DNA of 64,000 bases from Angiostrongylus vasorum (GCA_018806985.1 JADANN010000338.1:62001-126000), one strand, 5' to 3'; counted from the first letter of the stretch, positions 20,401 to 33,102 are shown. Notes: a model not told the origin generated them from the letters alone. Program-made: numbers and translations.

Positions 20401-23400
20401 TCGACTGAATCACTTATTGTGTGGAATTTTTTATAGGAGAAACGACAGGCGGAGAAAATGGTGAAAGCTACAAAGAAGTTTGCTGAGCACACGGAGAAGT
20501 TACATGCTAAGGTCAGTATTTTATCATCCATAATTCGATTTTTAAAGGAGTTAGTTGTTTATCTGGACATTAGCACATTTTCAGGCTCAAGCACGTTTCG
20601 TGAAAGGTTTGATATTATCTGTCAGTGGGTTGCCAGAAGACTCTACTTTGTCGGCGGTTAGAGAGTTTTTCAAGCAGTTTGGAGATGTTGGTTATGTGGT
20701 CTACGAAAATGGAGAAAGCAAAGCAGAAATTCGGTATGTTGATTCGGTGTTCGTTTTCTCTCTTAATAGCTATTCATATGAAATGATTCTATAATTTGGC
20801 TACATTATTTGCCGTAATTTTCAGCAGTGCCGGATTCAGTTTCTCAAATTCATTTCAGTTTTGCTGGAGAAGAAAATGGCGCTCAAGAAGCGTGGAATAA
20901 AGCAGTTTCAGAAGGTGCAGACGGAAAAGTCATTTTCCAAGGAAAGGAGCTGGTTGGGAAGGTATGATTTAAGTTTAACATTTTTGTGAGCGTAAGAGTT
21001 TTGCGATAGCCAACTGCTTTTGGGCTCGCTGCTTGACAGAGTTGTAAACTAGGTTTTTGCCTTATCGCTGAAATTGCCCAGAATATAATTTTTGTATTGG
21101 AAAACTTGGAAATATTTTAACATTTTTGACACAATGACCTCAATATCGTACATTGGCTGGGTGGAATCCTAGAAATAGGAAAGCTTAATTTCGCCGAGAC
21201 GAAATAGAAAGTAGAAGGCCAAGTTGTTTTCGGCTATAGCTCAGCTATTCATGCCTTGTTGTTGGTGATATGTTAAAATTTTTTTTCTTTATTTTTAAAG
21301 TAATTTGTTAATATATCACATTACCTTACTTTTCACGGAATAACTTACTCTTCAAAAGGTATTAATATGATATTGCAAAGACTTTCATGGGTACTTCTCA
21401 AGAATCTTGCATGGAACGTTCTGCTGTTTCTTTGACATACTATTCCGTCATATTTTAATAATATCATGTAGTGTAATATTTAGGTTCTCGATGGAGAAGA
21501 GGAAGAGAAATATTGGAGCGCCTTCAATGCCAGCATACAGAATAAGATGGATAGGGCACACAGTCGTCGAGGTGGTCGGGGTGGACGTGGACGGTGTGTT
21601 TTCATCTTCAGCTGAAATCTAATTCGTTTCTTTTTCGTTCCTTTTTCTCGATTCTTGTCACTTATCCCTTTTTTGGGTTCTTCCCAATCGTTCTTCATTT
21701 ATGTCAAAGTATAGACCACTTTTATACTCCGTTAAGCAAGAGATGTTGAGGTGAATGGTATTGAGGCTAGTGAATAAGGAGTCCAATGCATACTAAAAGT
21801 CTTTTATTGTGATGACTTCTCGAATTTGGTCATGCATGGTGCTATAAAATATCATCAGTCAACCGAAGGCTTCTCCGGTATTGGCCATTAATCTCCACTC
21901 CATCTTTATTTAAATTGTGGTACGACGTTTTCAGGAGTGGTTATAGCTTCATACGACATTTTTAGAAAATATCGGCTTGTCTAACCCTTTCACGTCGATG
22001 GCAATGTCGTTGTGAAATTCTTTTTGTAAAGTTTCTTTTGGGGGTCATGAAGTATACTAGTATGCTGGACAAGTTGTCCAGGTTGTTCAAAGTTTTTTAG
22101 GATTGCTTTGTCTCAACTGGGTCAAAGGCCTTTTTAAATCACTAAGTGACCCACAGCGCTGCGCTATATTCTCGTAGTTTCTTTTTTCTGCTTCGCTGTT
22201 TTTTATTCTGTGTGGTTCATTCTACTGAACCTTTTTCGATACACTACTTAGTGGGCGCATGTAGCGCAGTGGTCGGAGGCGCCCTTCAATACTTATGGGG
22301 GTCGATGCCCAGACTCACCAAGCTTACCATTCTCCGGGGTAGGCGAATCGCTACTGGACTTGTCTAGGAGGATAGCAGTGCCCGCTCGGTACATCGATAG
22401 GCCACTGCGAGTCATTGTAAAGGCTAGATATGTATCCAGTCACCTCTAACAATGTTCAATGAAGTCTAGTGCATGGCACAAACGCCGAGAGCTTTATCTT
22501 TTTTTTATTACCCTACATTGTTGTCCAATATTTTGTTAATACTTTTAAAGATGGATGAGTCCAAAGTTTGTAAACCCTCCCCCACCCAAAGAAAAGACCT
22601 ATCTCCGAAATTGAGAGAGAATTTCCTGCAATTGCAGATTTCCATTGATAGAGTTGGTTGGTCATCATGGTAAACTCACATGGTCTCTGATCATGTTTGT
22701 TTAGTTCCAATTCATAGGTGTTACAGTAGAATCCTTCAGACGTACTCCTAGGTCAGTTGTGCCGTTGCATTCACCTTGCACATCATCTTTGTATAAGTTC
22801 TCCGATTCCATAGAATTCAAATGGTTCGACTTTGTTTTTGCCTTAGCTTAATATTGGGTTTGTAGATCACTATCACTGTTAGAGCTACTAGTGATCGACA
22901 TGTTTTCACACAATAAAAATTTGCATCGTAAGTTGTTCCGTTGGAGAATCCTGATGTTGTCCTACCTGAGTATGGATTGTAACAACGATTCTTCCAGATT
23001 TTATTCAGGTAACCTAGGATGAAATTGAAATTTTATACTTATTCTACATTCATTTACTTCCCGGCTTTCATCCAGATTGACACTCAGAGTGTAACATCAA
23101 CCGGTATAGACACACACGCTCACGAAATGAACGCACGAATATCTCTGCATATGTATAGAACGCATATTTTTTATTCTGCTACAGAGGGAAACTCGTCGCG
23201 TTAACCCACTTGCGTATTAATACATATATAAAAGTGGAATTTAATATGCTTTAACCCCCTCCCCATAGTCATCTTAAGATACTTCACGTTGGATTACGAC
23301 TGGAAACGGGTAGTCATGTAAATGTTTTTAATGAGAAATATTTTTTTTATCTATAATTGAAATGGTTATGACTTTGCAGAGGTGCTCATGGTGCATCACG

Positions 23401-23512
23401 AGGACAAAAGCGTCCTGCTGAAGGAGGTGATGAACCAAAAAGCAAGAAAATCATTTTTGAAGACAACGATGGAAAGGTGGAAGAATCTGCTTGTGAGAGC
23501 AAAGATGCCTAG
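17442..23512 (+). CDS. SSB: La protein (La autoantigen/SSB homologue), 11 exons
   Basis: La binds the 3' UUU-OH end of new RNA polymerase III transcripts in the nucleus, protects them and helps them fold. Exons: 17442-17516, 17772-17841, 17950-18032, 18104-18229, 19365-19475, 19565-19699, 20437-20511, 20585-20733, 20859-20961, 21484-21593, 23380-23512. Every junction is GT-AG and every phase fits, giving 389 residues (human La has 408). The La motif spans roughly residues 15-97 (QLEYYFGNINLPRDKFLQD, LTFNRLAAITTD). RRM1 follows (VFVTYKTRAEAEAAQ), then a lysine-rich linker, a second RRM (GLILSVSGLPEDSTLSAV, GDVGYVVYENGESKAEIRF), an RGGRGGRGR stretch and a C-terminal KSKK nuclear signal. Intron 4 (18230-19364) holds a SINE-A and an RE-3 piece; the last intron holds another SINE-A. 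No premature stop or frameshift is seen, so the gene looks functional. Confidence 0.97.
18586..18873 (+). mobile_element. SINE-A reference copy in La intron 4
   Basis: Head: A-box TAGCACAGTGG, B-box GGTTCGATTCC. Core: TCGGCAAATTGGTACAAGAC. Body: AGATGTGCATTCATTTATCT, ending GAGAGCTTTATCTTC. TTAATCGCGC occurs on both sides (18572-18581 and 18874-18883), a target-site duplication. The total is about 285 bp. The body does not resemble any RTE 3' end seen here. Confidence 0.9.
19128..19262 (-). mobile_element. Truncated RE-3 in La intron 4
   Basis: Reverse copy of the RE-3 3' part (CACTGGTTGTGCGGACCC, GGTCAGCCTGGCCAAAG). It stops after about 135 bp, shortly before the exon at 19365. Confidence 0.8.
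20045..20185 (+). mobile_element. Degenerate SINE head in a La intron
   Basis: TATAGCGGCATGGGTAAAGG and TTTCGATCGTGTG are the decayed A and B boxes. GGTTGGAAAACTGCTATCAG continues as a diverged core. It lies between exons 19699 and 20437. Confidence 0.5.
22250..22507 (+). mobile_element. SINE-A copy in the last La intron
   Basis: The A-box is TAGCGCAGTGG. The B-box is diverged (GGGTCGATGCC). The core and body are intact, ending GAGCTTTATCTTTTTTTT, a possible pol III stop signal. Confidence 0.85.
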
Positions 23513-24480
23513 ATTTAAACAATCTCTTCGACTGTTACTGTACTTTTTTTGTGAAAAGACCGAACACGCTGTTTCATTGCTACAGTCTACTCTGAAAGTT
23601 TACCACGAATCTGTTGCTTAATCTTTAAAACAATTCTTTGCATTAGTTGTTGTAACATTGTTCTATCTTGTTAATTCTCTTGGAGTCCGTAGAATATCTT
23701 TAAGTGAAATGATATCGAGATCTGTTAGTAATCATCATGTTATCGTGTATTGTTCGTTTCATTGTGTTCTGTTGTTTTGATGCCACGTTGTGTTTGCATC
23801 TGGTTTACAAATTGCTATATTGTTGGACTAAGTTCATTTTTGTGAGATTTGAGTTGTTGATGTTGTTGAACGATGTACATTTAAAAATAGATTACATAGA
23901 AAACGAGACAACTGGACACCGTTGTTTCCTTGTTGATTAAGCATGCTATAGAATCATTCTAGTCGTACGTAAGAGTTCTATTAAGTCTCGAATTAGTAAT
24001 CATGACCTCATCGGTGTTTATCGGAAAGAGAAATCCGATAGAGCGTTGAGATATTCGCCAGACTTTGTGTACTATTTTTCTGATAAGTTGACGACAGCAA
24101 GATGGAACGTGTAGTGCTACGCCTGATGTCGTTCCAAGTGTAATTGATGTGTAATTCTTCGTGTCACACGTCGTGAGACGTCGAACTGTGCCAGTCGAAC
24201 TGGTCGCAGTTATAGTGGTATATGGCCCTATTGGCAACAAGTCTTTTGCAATTGTACCAGTTTTGGGGGTAATTCATTGCTACCGGAAACCCATGGAGTG
24301 GCGTGGCGATGTAAAGACGTCGTGGTCTTTCCGTATCCGTGGTACCTGCACTGGAGAAGATCCTTCCTCATAAGTGACAATGTATGCGGCTTAACGAACA
24401 AAGGTTCGTAAGACAGTCCGTTGTGTATTTTTTTTAAAAATCTTTAGCTTTTTATTCCTAACCACTACTTCCCTCTGATT
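23513..24480. other. La 3' untranslated region and flank
   Basis: No convincing exon follows the La stop at 23512. Frames at 23737 (plus) and 23959 (minus) show no motif. I did not find an unambiguous AATAAA close to the stop. Confidence 0.4.
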
Positions 24481-24484
24481 ATTA

Positions 24485-25470
24485 TTATTATTACTACTTT
24501 TTTAACCTTTTTGCCTACTGCCTACTGCTTTTGATGGCAGCGTATATTGCGAAATATAACTCCGCCGAAGCTGAGATATTTGCAAAACTCGGGACCGCAG
24601 GTGCCTATGGTGGGGGAACGAACGCGCTATTGTCCTTTCCGGGGAGTAACGCGTTCACCACCACACCATGCAGGGTCCTTCGTTTCGCCTGTCTCTCAGC
24701 TAGTTCTATCGATCTTTTTTCGCCATCAGCAATCACCCGTCAACGGGTTTGGTTTGAGGGAGCCCAAATCGGCATTGAACCCAGTTAAGCTGAGGCTATA
24801 GTTATAATCACAATTTTAACCTTTTTGCCTACTGCCTACTGTTTTTGATGGCAGGGTATATTGCGAAATATAACTTCAACGAAGCTGAGATATTTGATAG
24901 AACTAGCTGAGAGACAGGCGAAACGAAGGACCCGCATGGTGTGGTGGTGAACGCGTTACTCCCCGGAAAGGACAATAGCGCGTTCGTTCCCCACCATAGG
25001 CACCTGCGGTCCAGAGTTTTGCAAATATCTCAGCTTCGTTGAAGTTATATTATTCCTACTATTATTGTTATCATTATTTTTATCATTATTTTAATCTTTT
25101 TATTTTACTGCCTACTCTTTTTTTAATGGCAGGGTATATTGCGAAATATAACTTCAACAAAGCTGAGATATTTGCAGAACTCTGGACCGCAGGTGCCTAT
25201 GGTTGGGGAACGAACGCGCTATTGTCCTTTCCGGGTACTAACGCGTTCACCACCACACCATGCGGGTCCTTCTTTTCGCCTGTCTCTCAGCTAGTTCTAT
25301 CGATCTTTTTGCCATCAGCAATCACCCGTCAGCTGAGAGACAGGCGAAACGAAGGACCCGCATGGTGTGGTGGTGAACGCGTTAGTACCCGGAAAGGACA
25401 ATAGCGCGTTCGTTCCCCACCGCAGACACCTGCGGTCCAGAGTTTTGCAAATATCTCAGCTTCGTTGAAG
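24485..25470. mobile_element. Cluster of three FB copies
   Basis: Three FB units follow one another: about 24525-24800, 24830-25060 and 25085-25470. Each starts with TACTGCCTACT and GGCAGGGTATATTGCG or a close match. The second and third carry both inverted arms but short centres. The third runs directly into the ATT microsatellite. Open frames across these arms are repeat-derived. Confidence 0.75.
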
Positions 25471-25806
<336 letters not shown>

Positions 25807-26090
25807 CATTATTATTATTGTTATTGTCATTATTATTATTACTGTTACTATTATTATTTATTATTATTAATTATTATTACTATTATCATTGTTAATTATT
25901 ATTACTATTATTACTGTCATTATTATTATTATTATTGTTATTATCATTGTTATTATTACTATTATTGTTATTATTATTATTAATTACTATTATTATTATT
26001 TATTATTATTTACTATTATCAATTATTAATACTATTATCATTATTAATTATTATTATTATTGCTGTTATTGTTATTATTATTGTTATTAC

Positions 26091-26145
<55 letters not shown>

Positions 26146-26165
26146 TTTATTATTATCATTTGCTA
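25807..26165. repeat. ATT trinucleotide microsatellite, right block
   Basis: Imperfect ATT/ATC/GTT array with a pure stretch near 26095-26140. The long runs of leucine, tyrosine or isoleucine codons in its frames are artefacts. Confidence 0.97.
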
Positions 26166-26225
26166 TCGTCACCTTTACTAAGTGTAGATAGTAGCTTTTT
26201 TGTGTATAATTAAGTAACGAGGAGT

Positions 26226-28050
26226 CCTACAGACATGAGCATTCCATGCTTAAAGACGTTTTCAAATCTAAGATTGGACCCGAAAAAATGTCTCAGATCG
26301 TCATGTTGGGACCAACGGAGAGTGGAACGGAGAAGATGAGCATTTGTCTGGGTTTGTCATCACTACGTAGACCATGAACGATAACTCACAATTCCACAAC
26401 TCCAGGTGCGCCATACATTGAGCGCTGGGATGTGAGAGTCCCTCACCAACCAAAAAGAATGCCTTGTTTAAACACCTCTAATAACAGTAAATTGGAAATA
26501 TCAGCTTAACCGAGGTGACTGCTGTCCAAAAAATTTCTGACAGGGTAGAACCAGCAACTTCGCAGACAATTCCTTCTTTTCAACGAAGAAGGAATAAGCC
26601 TAAAATTCAGGAAACGAAATCCCAGAACCACGACAAACAGATTTATTCGGATCATCAGCCGATTTTTGGAAACTTGCCACTATTGATAACGTCAGTGAAG
26701 AATACGACCAGCTTATCCAATATATTCACGTTAGAGCTACAAAAGGCAAACGTTCAAAAGTCACCAAAGGGGCGTCTGCCTCCAGAAACACCCGTGCTGA
26801 TGCGTCAACGCGGAATCGCACGAGCTGCAGGCAACCGCGAACTAACGTCCGAACTTGCAAAACAGTGCAAACAGGCGATAAAAGATGATCTTAAGGAGAG
26901 AAGAGTAGCAGTAATGGTCGAAGCTGCAGAGGCTGGGAAAAGCATTCGCAAAGCCCACCGATGCTTCGCCAATTACAAGGTCAAGATGACTGCACTCGGA
27001 TGCCCAGACGGAACAGTTACAACGTCCAGAAAGGCAGTGGAGAAAATCATTCACGAATATTACTCAGACCTCTTCAGTAGCCACATCCTCCTGCCCTAAT
27101 GTGAAGTAAAGTAGGATGGATATCTGGTGCCACCATTTAGTTCTCCCTTTCGAATTCCGACATGTTATTTCTTTTGTGAAGAATCTAACAACACCAGGTC
27201 CGGACAGGATAAGATCTGTACATTTGAAGAATTTTCCACCAGTCCCTCATAAACGCATTAGCTCGACTGCTCACACTTTAACTGTCTGAATACAAAGCCC
27301 CCTATTCAATGGAAGGCCAACAAAATTGTGTTATTGTTTAAGAAAGGTGGCTTCCGCGACATCGGGAACTATCGCGCAATCTGCTTACTGTCTGTTGTCT
27401 ATAAAATCTTCACTCGAGTCAACCTAAAGAGGACAGACAAAACAATGGGCGAAGAGCAGCACTGTGAGCAAGCAGGGTTGCGATAAGGACTTAGTATGAT
27501 GGACCACATCCACACGATAACAAGGCTCGTTGAACTATCGCGAGAGTACAAAAGACCGCTCTGTCTCACTTTCATCGATTTAAAGAAGGCCTTCGACTCA
27601 AGTGAGATAGAAGCAGTCATGAAAGCCCTTGATAGTCAAGGAGTTTCTATTCACTACATAAAGATTCTTCGTGAGCTGTACAAAAATTTCACAACCAAGA
27701 TATCACCATTCTACAGCGATATTAACATCGACGTCAAAAGAGGCGTTATGCAAGGCAATACCACCTCGCCAAAATTATTCACCGTCACCTTCCAGAACGT
27801 CATGCGAACACTGGAATGGGATAATATGGGAGTGAAAATCGATGGTCGGCAGTTACACCATCTCCGCTTTCATGGCGACATCGTTGTTACACCATCTCCG
27901 CTTTCATGGCGACATCGTTGTCATAGCCAAGTGAAATTGGTGAAAGTCACTAGCTCAAAAGTGGCGACGATATAGAAAAGTCTTAGCACGGCTTTCGAGG
28001 CACTTATGAACCAAAATCTTGGTGGTAGTGAGCCATTTATGAGTTCAATA
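26226..28050 (+). pseudogene. RTE non-LTR retrotransposon relic (endonuclease and RT)
   Basis: The order of the family is kept. An endonuclease part comes first (DVFKSKIGP for the usual GDFNAKIGP, near 26250-26290). The linker and pre-RT block follow (MRQRGIARAAGNRELTSELA, EAAEAGKSIRKA, KMTALGCPDGT). The RT domain comes next, with LCLTFIDLKKAFDS at 27560-27600 and GVMQGNTTSPKLF. Stops and frame changes occur near 27100 and 27490. The catalytic YADD-type box reads FHGD and is duplicated by a 34-bp direct repeat at 27855-27922, so the copy is dead. Confidence 0.88.
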
Positions 28051-28394
28051 ATAAGAGAGTAGCTGATTACATCCGCGGTCTAGTACACCAGTCTGTGATT
28101 TGTATGTTATCGGTTGAATATAAAGATCCAATAGAAACTTTCTACTCGCCGAAATAAATGGCCTAGAAAAAGAATGATGGCTGATCACGCGAGCCGATCT
28201 GCTCCTACAAATCGGTGATGTCCAACTAGCCAACTTACGTTAGACTCCAACACGTGTACTCCACGCCTTGACCTCATATAGGTCATATCCTATCATTTTA
28301 TTTCCTACAGTTCTTTTTTTCTGTACGCAGAACTTGTTGCTGTGCTTTTTGTAATCTGTCGTTAACTTATCGAATCTCAAAAGTATCAGATACT

Positions 28395-28530
28395 TACTTG
28401 ATATTTGAACGACCCGTCCTCACTAGTTGTGCGGGCCCCCAGCATAATCACCACTTTTCGGAGATTTGCTGGTTAAGCCATTGTGGTTCCCTGGAATCCC
28501 CGGGTCAGCCTGGCCAAAGTCTGTCCCAAA
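28395..28530 (-). mobile_element. Truncated RE-3 copy
   Basis: Reverse copy of the 3' end, including the heptamer tail (ATACTTACTTGATATTTGAA) and TGTGCGGGCCCCCAGC. It breaks off after about 135 bp. Confidence 0.8.
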
Positions 28531-29410
28531 ATATAAATGCAAGTATAAAAATATAAATATCAGATATCTGCCATGAGAAGCTGTCTTCTACATTTAATTG
28601 ATAATATCTAAAAAACCGTCACTTTGGAGGAGTTTATTTCGCCTACGATAGAGTGCTTGTGGTGAAAGAATTCCATAACAGGGACTGTTGCCGTCTAATA
28701 AAATCAGTCGATTACAGCTGGACGAGAAGAACAGAATAGACTCAAAGGGAATGCCAATGTCCTCTATGGTGATCATTTACAAGATGAGCAGACCTGTTTG
28801 AGTCTAGAACAACCCAGCTCTATTTGACTTACTAACATTTTTTAGATCTTTGAGTGACACTTATGAAACTCGCACGCTTCCATATTGGGGGAAAAAACGA
28901 CTGTCAAGCACGGTGATTGCGAGAAAAAGAAATGGGTGGAAAGTGCACTAGAGGTTGCACCAATCGTAGTAACGCACAGTCAAGGTTTCCAGGTATCTAG
29001 GCAAGTATTACGTGAGCCGACGCCCAGCAAACTGGTATGCATTAAATAAACTATTACTTGGATAAAAAAAAGCCGCAAAAAAACCTCTGCTGGAACAAAA
29101 CGGCAGCAAAAAAAGACGAGCTGGTATCAATTCAGCCGATCTCCTACCTTCCATTATGTGTGGACGGAGATTTATGCAAATCGAACTCTAAGTGTTAAAT
29201 AACGAATTGGAAGCGTAAGTTAATATTCAAAATTACAGCGTCGATGAGAAGACAACCCATTCTAGACATCGGAGTAATCACAGGAAGTGCTCTGCTAACC
29301 CACATTTTTGCGTTGGACATGCTTGATACGGTTTCAGCGCACTGAGTGTGTTTGTCTTGCCATTTTGGACACGAAATCATGCAAGAATATTATTTTTAAA
29401 TAATAGTGAT
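28531..29410. other. No gene seen
   Basis: AT-rich, short frames only, and no repeat of the named families. Confidence 0.45.
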
Positions 29411-29414
29411 CTCT

Positions 29415-29800
29415 AAGGGACCGATAGAGCAGTGGTAGTCATGCCGCTCATTACGAGCAAAACGCAATCAACCAGGGCTTTAGTTCGACCATGCCGCGAG
29501 CCCACCAAGCCTCACATCATTCTGGAGGTTAGCAAATTGATGCCGAAACTACCTGAGACCAGCTCTCTCCTTCCAGTCCGTGTAAGAGCGCTCTGGCGCG
29601 GTAATACCAAGAATTCAGGAAGAATCGACTCGACAAGTATTCAACTTCGTTCGTAAAGATGCCTTAAAGTCGGTCCAACCCACAAACATATCCGAAGGAG
29701 TACATGGATAATGGATGCTCAGAAACGAATCGATTGCAGAAGGTGCTGGAGTCCCAGCAACATGTGATGTCGGGTCATGTAAAGAAAGGATCACTTCCTG
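29415..29800 (+). mobile_element. SINE-B copy
   Basis: Head with A-box TAGAGCAGTGGTAGTCATG and B-box-like TTAGTTCGACCATG. The core is CTGGAGGTTAGCAAATTGAT. The body includes GAATCGACTCGACAAGTATT and GGATAATGGATGCTCAGA. Confidence 0.8.
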
Positions 29801-30390
29801 TTGTGAACCACTAAGAACTCGTTCGTAATGGACCATTGTTGTCGACAATTTGACTCTGAACATTTCCGTCAACAACGACTTCTTTGTCGACATTTTTTCC
29901 TTTTATTATCGAATGCATTAAACGAAGTTTGTGAAGCGAGGCCATGAAGTTGTGTTCTAGATCTTGGTAAATCTCGATTTGCGGAGCCGATAACACCAAA
30001 ACCTAGGCGTTGACACTCGTCGATCTTTATTGTACAATCGACAGTTCCCTCATGCGAGACACTAGAAGCTCTGCCCTCAAAAAGGTACGTCGTCGTCCTT
30101 GTCACCAATGTTACACGTATATGTTTGTTTTTATGTTTTGTTTGCTCCGTCTGTTTGTTTCATCTAGATTTTGTTAATAAGGTGCTGGTTTTCAAACTGT
30201 AAATCTACGTGATGTTAGTGGGCGAGCTTCCTCGAAATGTTTTAACGCTTTCATACACTGATTTATGGTTTAATCATGGCTGGAATGAGTTACTAGGGGT
30301 GAAAATTCAATCTGTAGTGGAACATTTGTTCTGAGAAAATTTTTCTCGATGTGACCAGAATCGATATTTCCGTTCATATACAAAGATAAT
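29801..30390. other. No gene seen
   Basis: Minus-strand frames at 29811-30108 overlap one another without splice support. Nothing is recognised. Confidence 0.35.
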
Positions 30391-30597
30391 AGTTCGTAAA
30401 TATAGCGCAATGGTTAGAGACGCCGATATGCATTGGATCGATCTCCGCGCTCCAGGCTTACCAGGCATGCCATCCCTCTGGGGTCGGCAAATTGGCACCG
30501 GACTTGTCTGAGAGGATAGCAGCACTGGCTCGAAACATAGGTAAGCCAGTGCGAGTGTAAAGGCCAGAAATGTATTCAATCACCTCTAACGATCCTT
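30391..30597 (+). mobile_element. SINE-A, 5' part, interrupted by an RTE
   Basis: Head TATAGCGCAATGGTTAGAGA, core TCGGCAAATTGGCACCGGAC, body to CACCTCTAACGATCCTT. The remainder of the same SINE lies at 32435-32515. Confidence 0.85.
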
Positions 30598-32434
30598 CAC
30601 CTGTATCACCCTGTAGTCTCGTTGATCGTCGAGTGACTCGAGCGGGCGCCAGTAAATCTTCCATTTTTCCTGTCGCGTGCAAGAGTAGCCCAGTGGGTTT
30701 TGCTCACTCAAGGAACTCGTCAAGCATCATATCTTTCTTCTACGCTTTTTCTTGAAGAACTCTGACCATCGAGTCGGTGGTCTTCCTGCAGTGCGTTTAA
30801 CATCCCGAGGAATCCAGTCACTAACGGCTCTTGTCCATAAGTTGCCATTCAGATACATTACGTGTCCGGCCCCCTTATTTTCGACTGTTAGGCGTACAGA
30901 ACGGCATCTTTGATTTTTTGATCGTTGACGCGGGTCGGAGCTTCGGATACCTTCCTTTACTTATGTGAAATGGAATACTCCTAGCATCGTCCTTTCGAGT
31001 GTGCGTTCAATAACGCTGAGTGATCCTTCATCCTGATTACGAAGCGGCCAGGTTTTATGACGCATACGTTAGGGGCAGGAAGTACCGTTAAGTCGAAGAG
31101 GTGGGCATGGAATTGGGTGTTCTTTGTCCTCTTCACTAGATCCTCGATGCTCTTGAAAGCTCCCCAAGCCGCTCGTTCCATTCTGCTCAGCTCTGGAGCT
31201 AAGTCGTTTAACATGTTGATTTCCCGAACTAGTTAGACATGACTGGAGCATTCGGAGATATTCGTTCCGTTGAGCGTGAATGGGGCATACGAAAACGATC
31301 CGTTCTTCATGAACATCGTTTTTTGTGAGATTAGGCGAAGACCAATCTTTCCACAGGCTTTATCAAAGTCGGCAAGCATTCGTTTCTCGTTTAATGTTAT
31401 AAGGACGATGTCATCAGCAAAGCGAAGATGGTGTAACTGCCGACCATCGATTTTTCACTCCCATATGATCCCATTCCAATGTTCTCAGAACGTTCTCGAA
31501 GGTGGCGGTAAATAATTTTGGCGAGATGGTGTTACCTTTTCTAACCCATCTTTAGACATCAATGATAATATCGTTGTAGAATGGTGATATCCTGGTTCTG
31601 GAATTGTTGTACAGCTCACAAAGAATCTTTATGTACTGAGTAGGGACTCCTTGACTATCAAGGGCTTCCACGACTGCTTCTATTTCAGTTGAATCAAAGG
31701 CCTTCTGTAAATCGAGAAAGTGAGACAGAGCGCTCTTTTGTACTCTCGCGATACTTCAATGAGCCTTGTTATTGTGTGGATGTGGCCCATTGTACTAAAT
31801 CCTTTTCGAAATCCTGCTTGCTCACATGGCTGTCCTTCGTCCAGTGTTTTGTCAATGCTGTTTGGGATGACTCGAGCGAAAGGTTTGTAGAAGACAAACA
31901 GCAAGCCGATTGGACGACAGTTACCGATATCGTAGGTGTCTCCCTTCGTGAACATTAGCACAGTCTTGCTGATCTTCCACTGAATAGCGACCTTGCATTC
32001 AGGCAGGTAATGTGTGAATAGCCAAGCCAGTGTGTTTACGAGGATTGGTGGAGGGTTCTTTAGGTGTTCAGATCTTATCCTGTCCGGATCTGGGGCTGTT
32101 CGATTTTTCACCGACGAAATGGCATGTCAGATTTCGGAAGGGAGAACCGGCGGTAGAACATATCCATCCTCCTTTATTTCACATGACGGAAGGTGGACGT
32201 GGCTATCGAAGAGATCCGAGTAGTATTCGTGAATAATTTTCTCCATTGCCTTTCTGGATGCTGTAACTGTTCCATCTGGGTGTCGGAGTGCAATCATCTA
32301 GGTCTTGTAATTGGCGAAGCTTCGGTGGCTTTGCCAATGCTTTTCCCAACCTCTGCAGCTTCGGCCATTACTACTGCTCTTCTCTCTTTAAGATCTTCTC
32401 TTATCGCCTGTCTGCAGTTGTTTTGCAAGTTCGG
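30598..32434 (-). pseudogene. 5'-truncated RTE inserted in a SINE-A
   Basis: On the minus strand the RT domain runs from about 32430 to 31400. It includes a conserved NCRPIGLLFVFYKPFARV-like block, LCLTFSIYRRPL for the usual FIDLKKAF (a frameshift), and LRFADDIVL, the catalytic box, at about 31420. The C-terminal part extends to ERTKIRDAV/HWATLARDR-type blocks near 30700. ACGATCCTT flanks both ends (30589-30597 and 32435-32443). The insert is 1837 bp and lacks the endonuclease. Frameshifts make it inactive. Confidence 0.9.
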
Positions 32435-32515
32435 ACGATCCTTAATGAAGTCAAATGCATGGGGCATCTGTCCGGGACTGGTCAACAACCCCGAGAGCTT
32501 TATCCTTTTTTATGA
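32435..32515 (+). mobile_element. SINE-A, 3' part after the RTE insertion
   Basis: ACGATCCTTAATGAAGTCAA, then GGGACTGGTCAACAACC and GAGAGCTTTATCC, complete the SINE whose head is at 30391. The shared ACGATCCTT is the target-site duplication of the RTE. Confidence 0.88.
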
Positions 32516-33100
32516 TGCCAAGCTAGGAGTAAACCAATATCTGGGATTACTTCACCCGATTCACAAACGCCGCTAGCTTCTTGTGGTGACGAGTTCAGAA
32601 TGCCTTAACATGCCTATTTCGAGATTTCAAAGAAGGGAAATCCTTAGCAATCAAATAAACATTGCGTTGAGGCTTGCTCCGTCTGTTCGTAAAAGCGGGA
32701 AATCGATGAATTTTAATTACTAATATGGTCCTACGGATAATTTGCCAATTTGCGAATATAGCGTTTTTTAAGTATTGGGAACCCCGTAGATTTCATTCGT
32801 TCCCTTCGTGCACCACAGTTGCTCAGTTGGCGTCGCTTGCTAGTATGGCACGAGAGCACCGACTTTTTTGGTATGAAGGCCGTTTCCTGCGGATAGGCTT
32901 TTTGAATGAAAATGTTAAGGCTGAGATACCCCTTTGTGATGACGAACACTCAGTTGAACATCACAGTTCGATAGTCACGTACACTTTCCAGCCACAATGA
33001 GCTGATAAATCACTTGTGAAGATTAATCGAACTTGATGGTCGTAGTAATAATGATAACAAAGGTAATAATGCTTAATACTCAGTGACGATCAATAATAAT
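32516..33100. other. Unassigned; one plus-strand frame
   Basis: A 91-codon plus-strand frame at 32725-33000 contains FLNENVKAEIPLCDDEHS. I see no family or splice context. Confidence 0.25.
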
Positions 33101-33102
33101 GG

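Noticed and set aside
24485..25470. CRISPR array
   Set aside because: The repeated blocks are inverted FB arms, not short direct repeats with unique spacers, and the sequence is eukaryotic.
30598..32434. Functional retrotransposon
   Set aside because: It lacks the endonuclease domain and has several frameshifts despite an intact FADD box.
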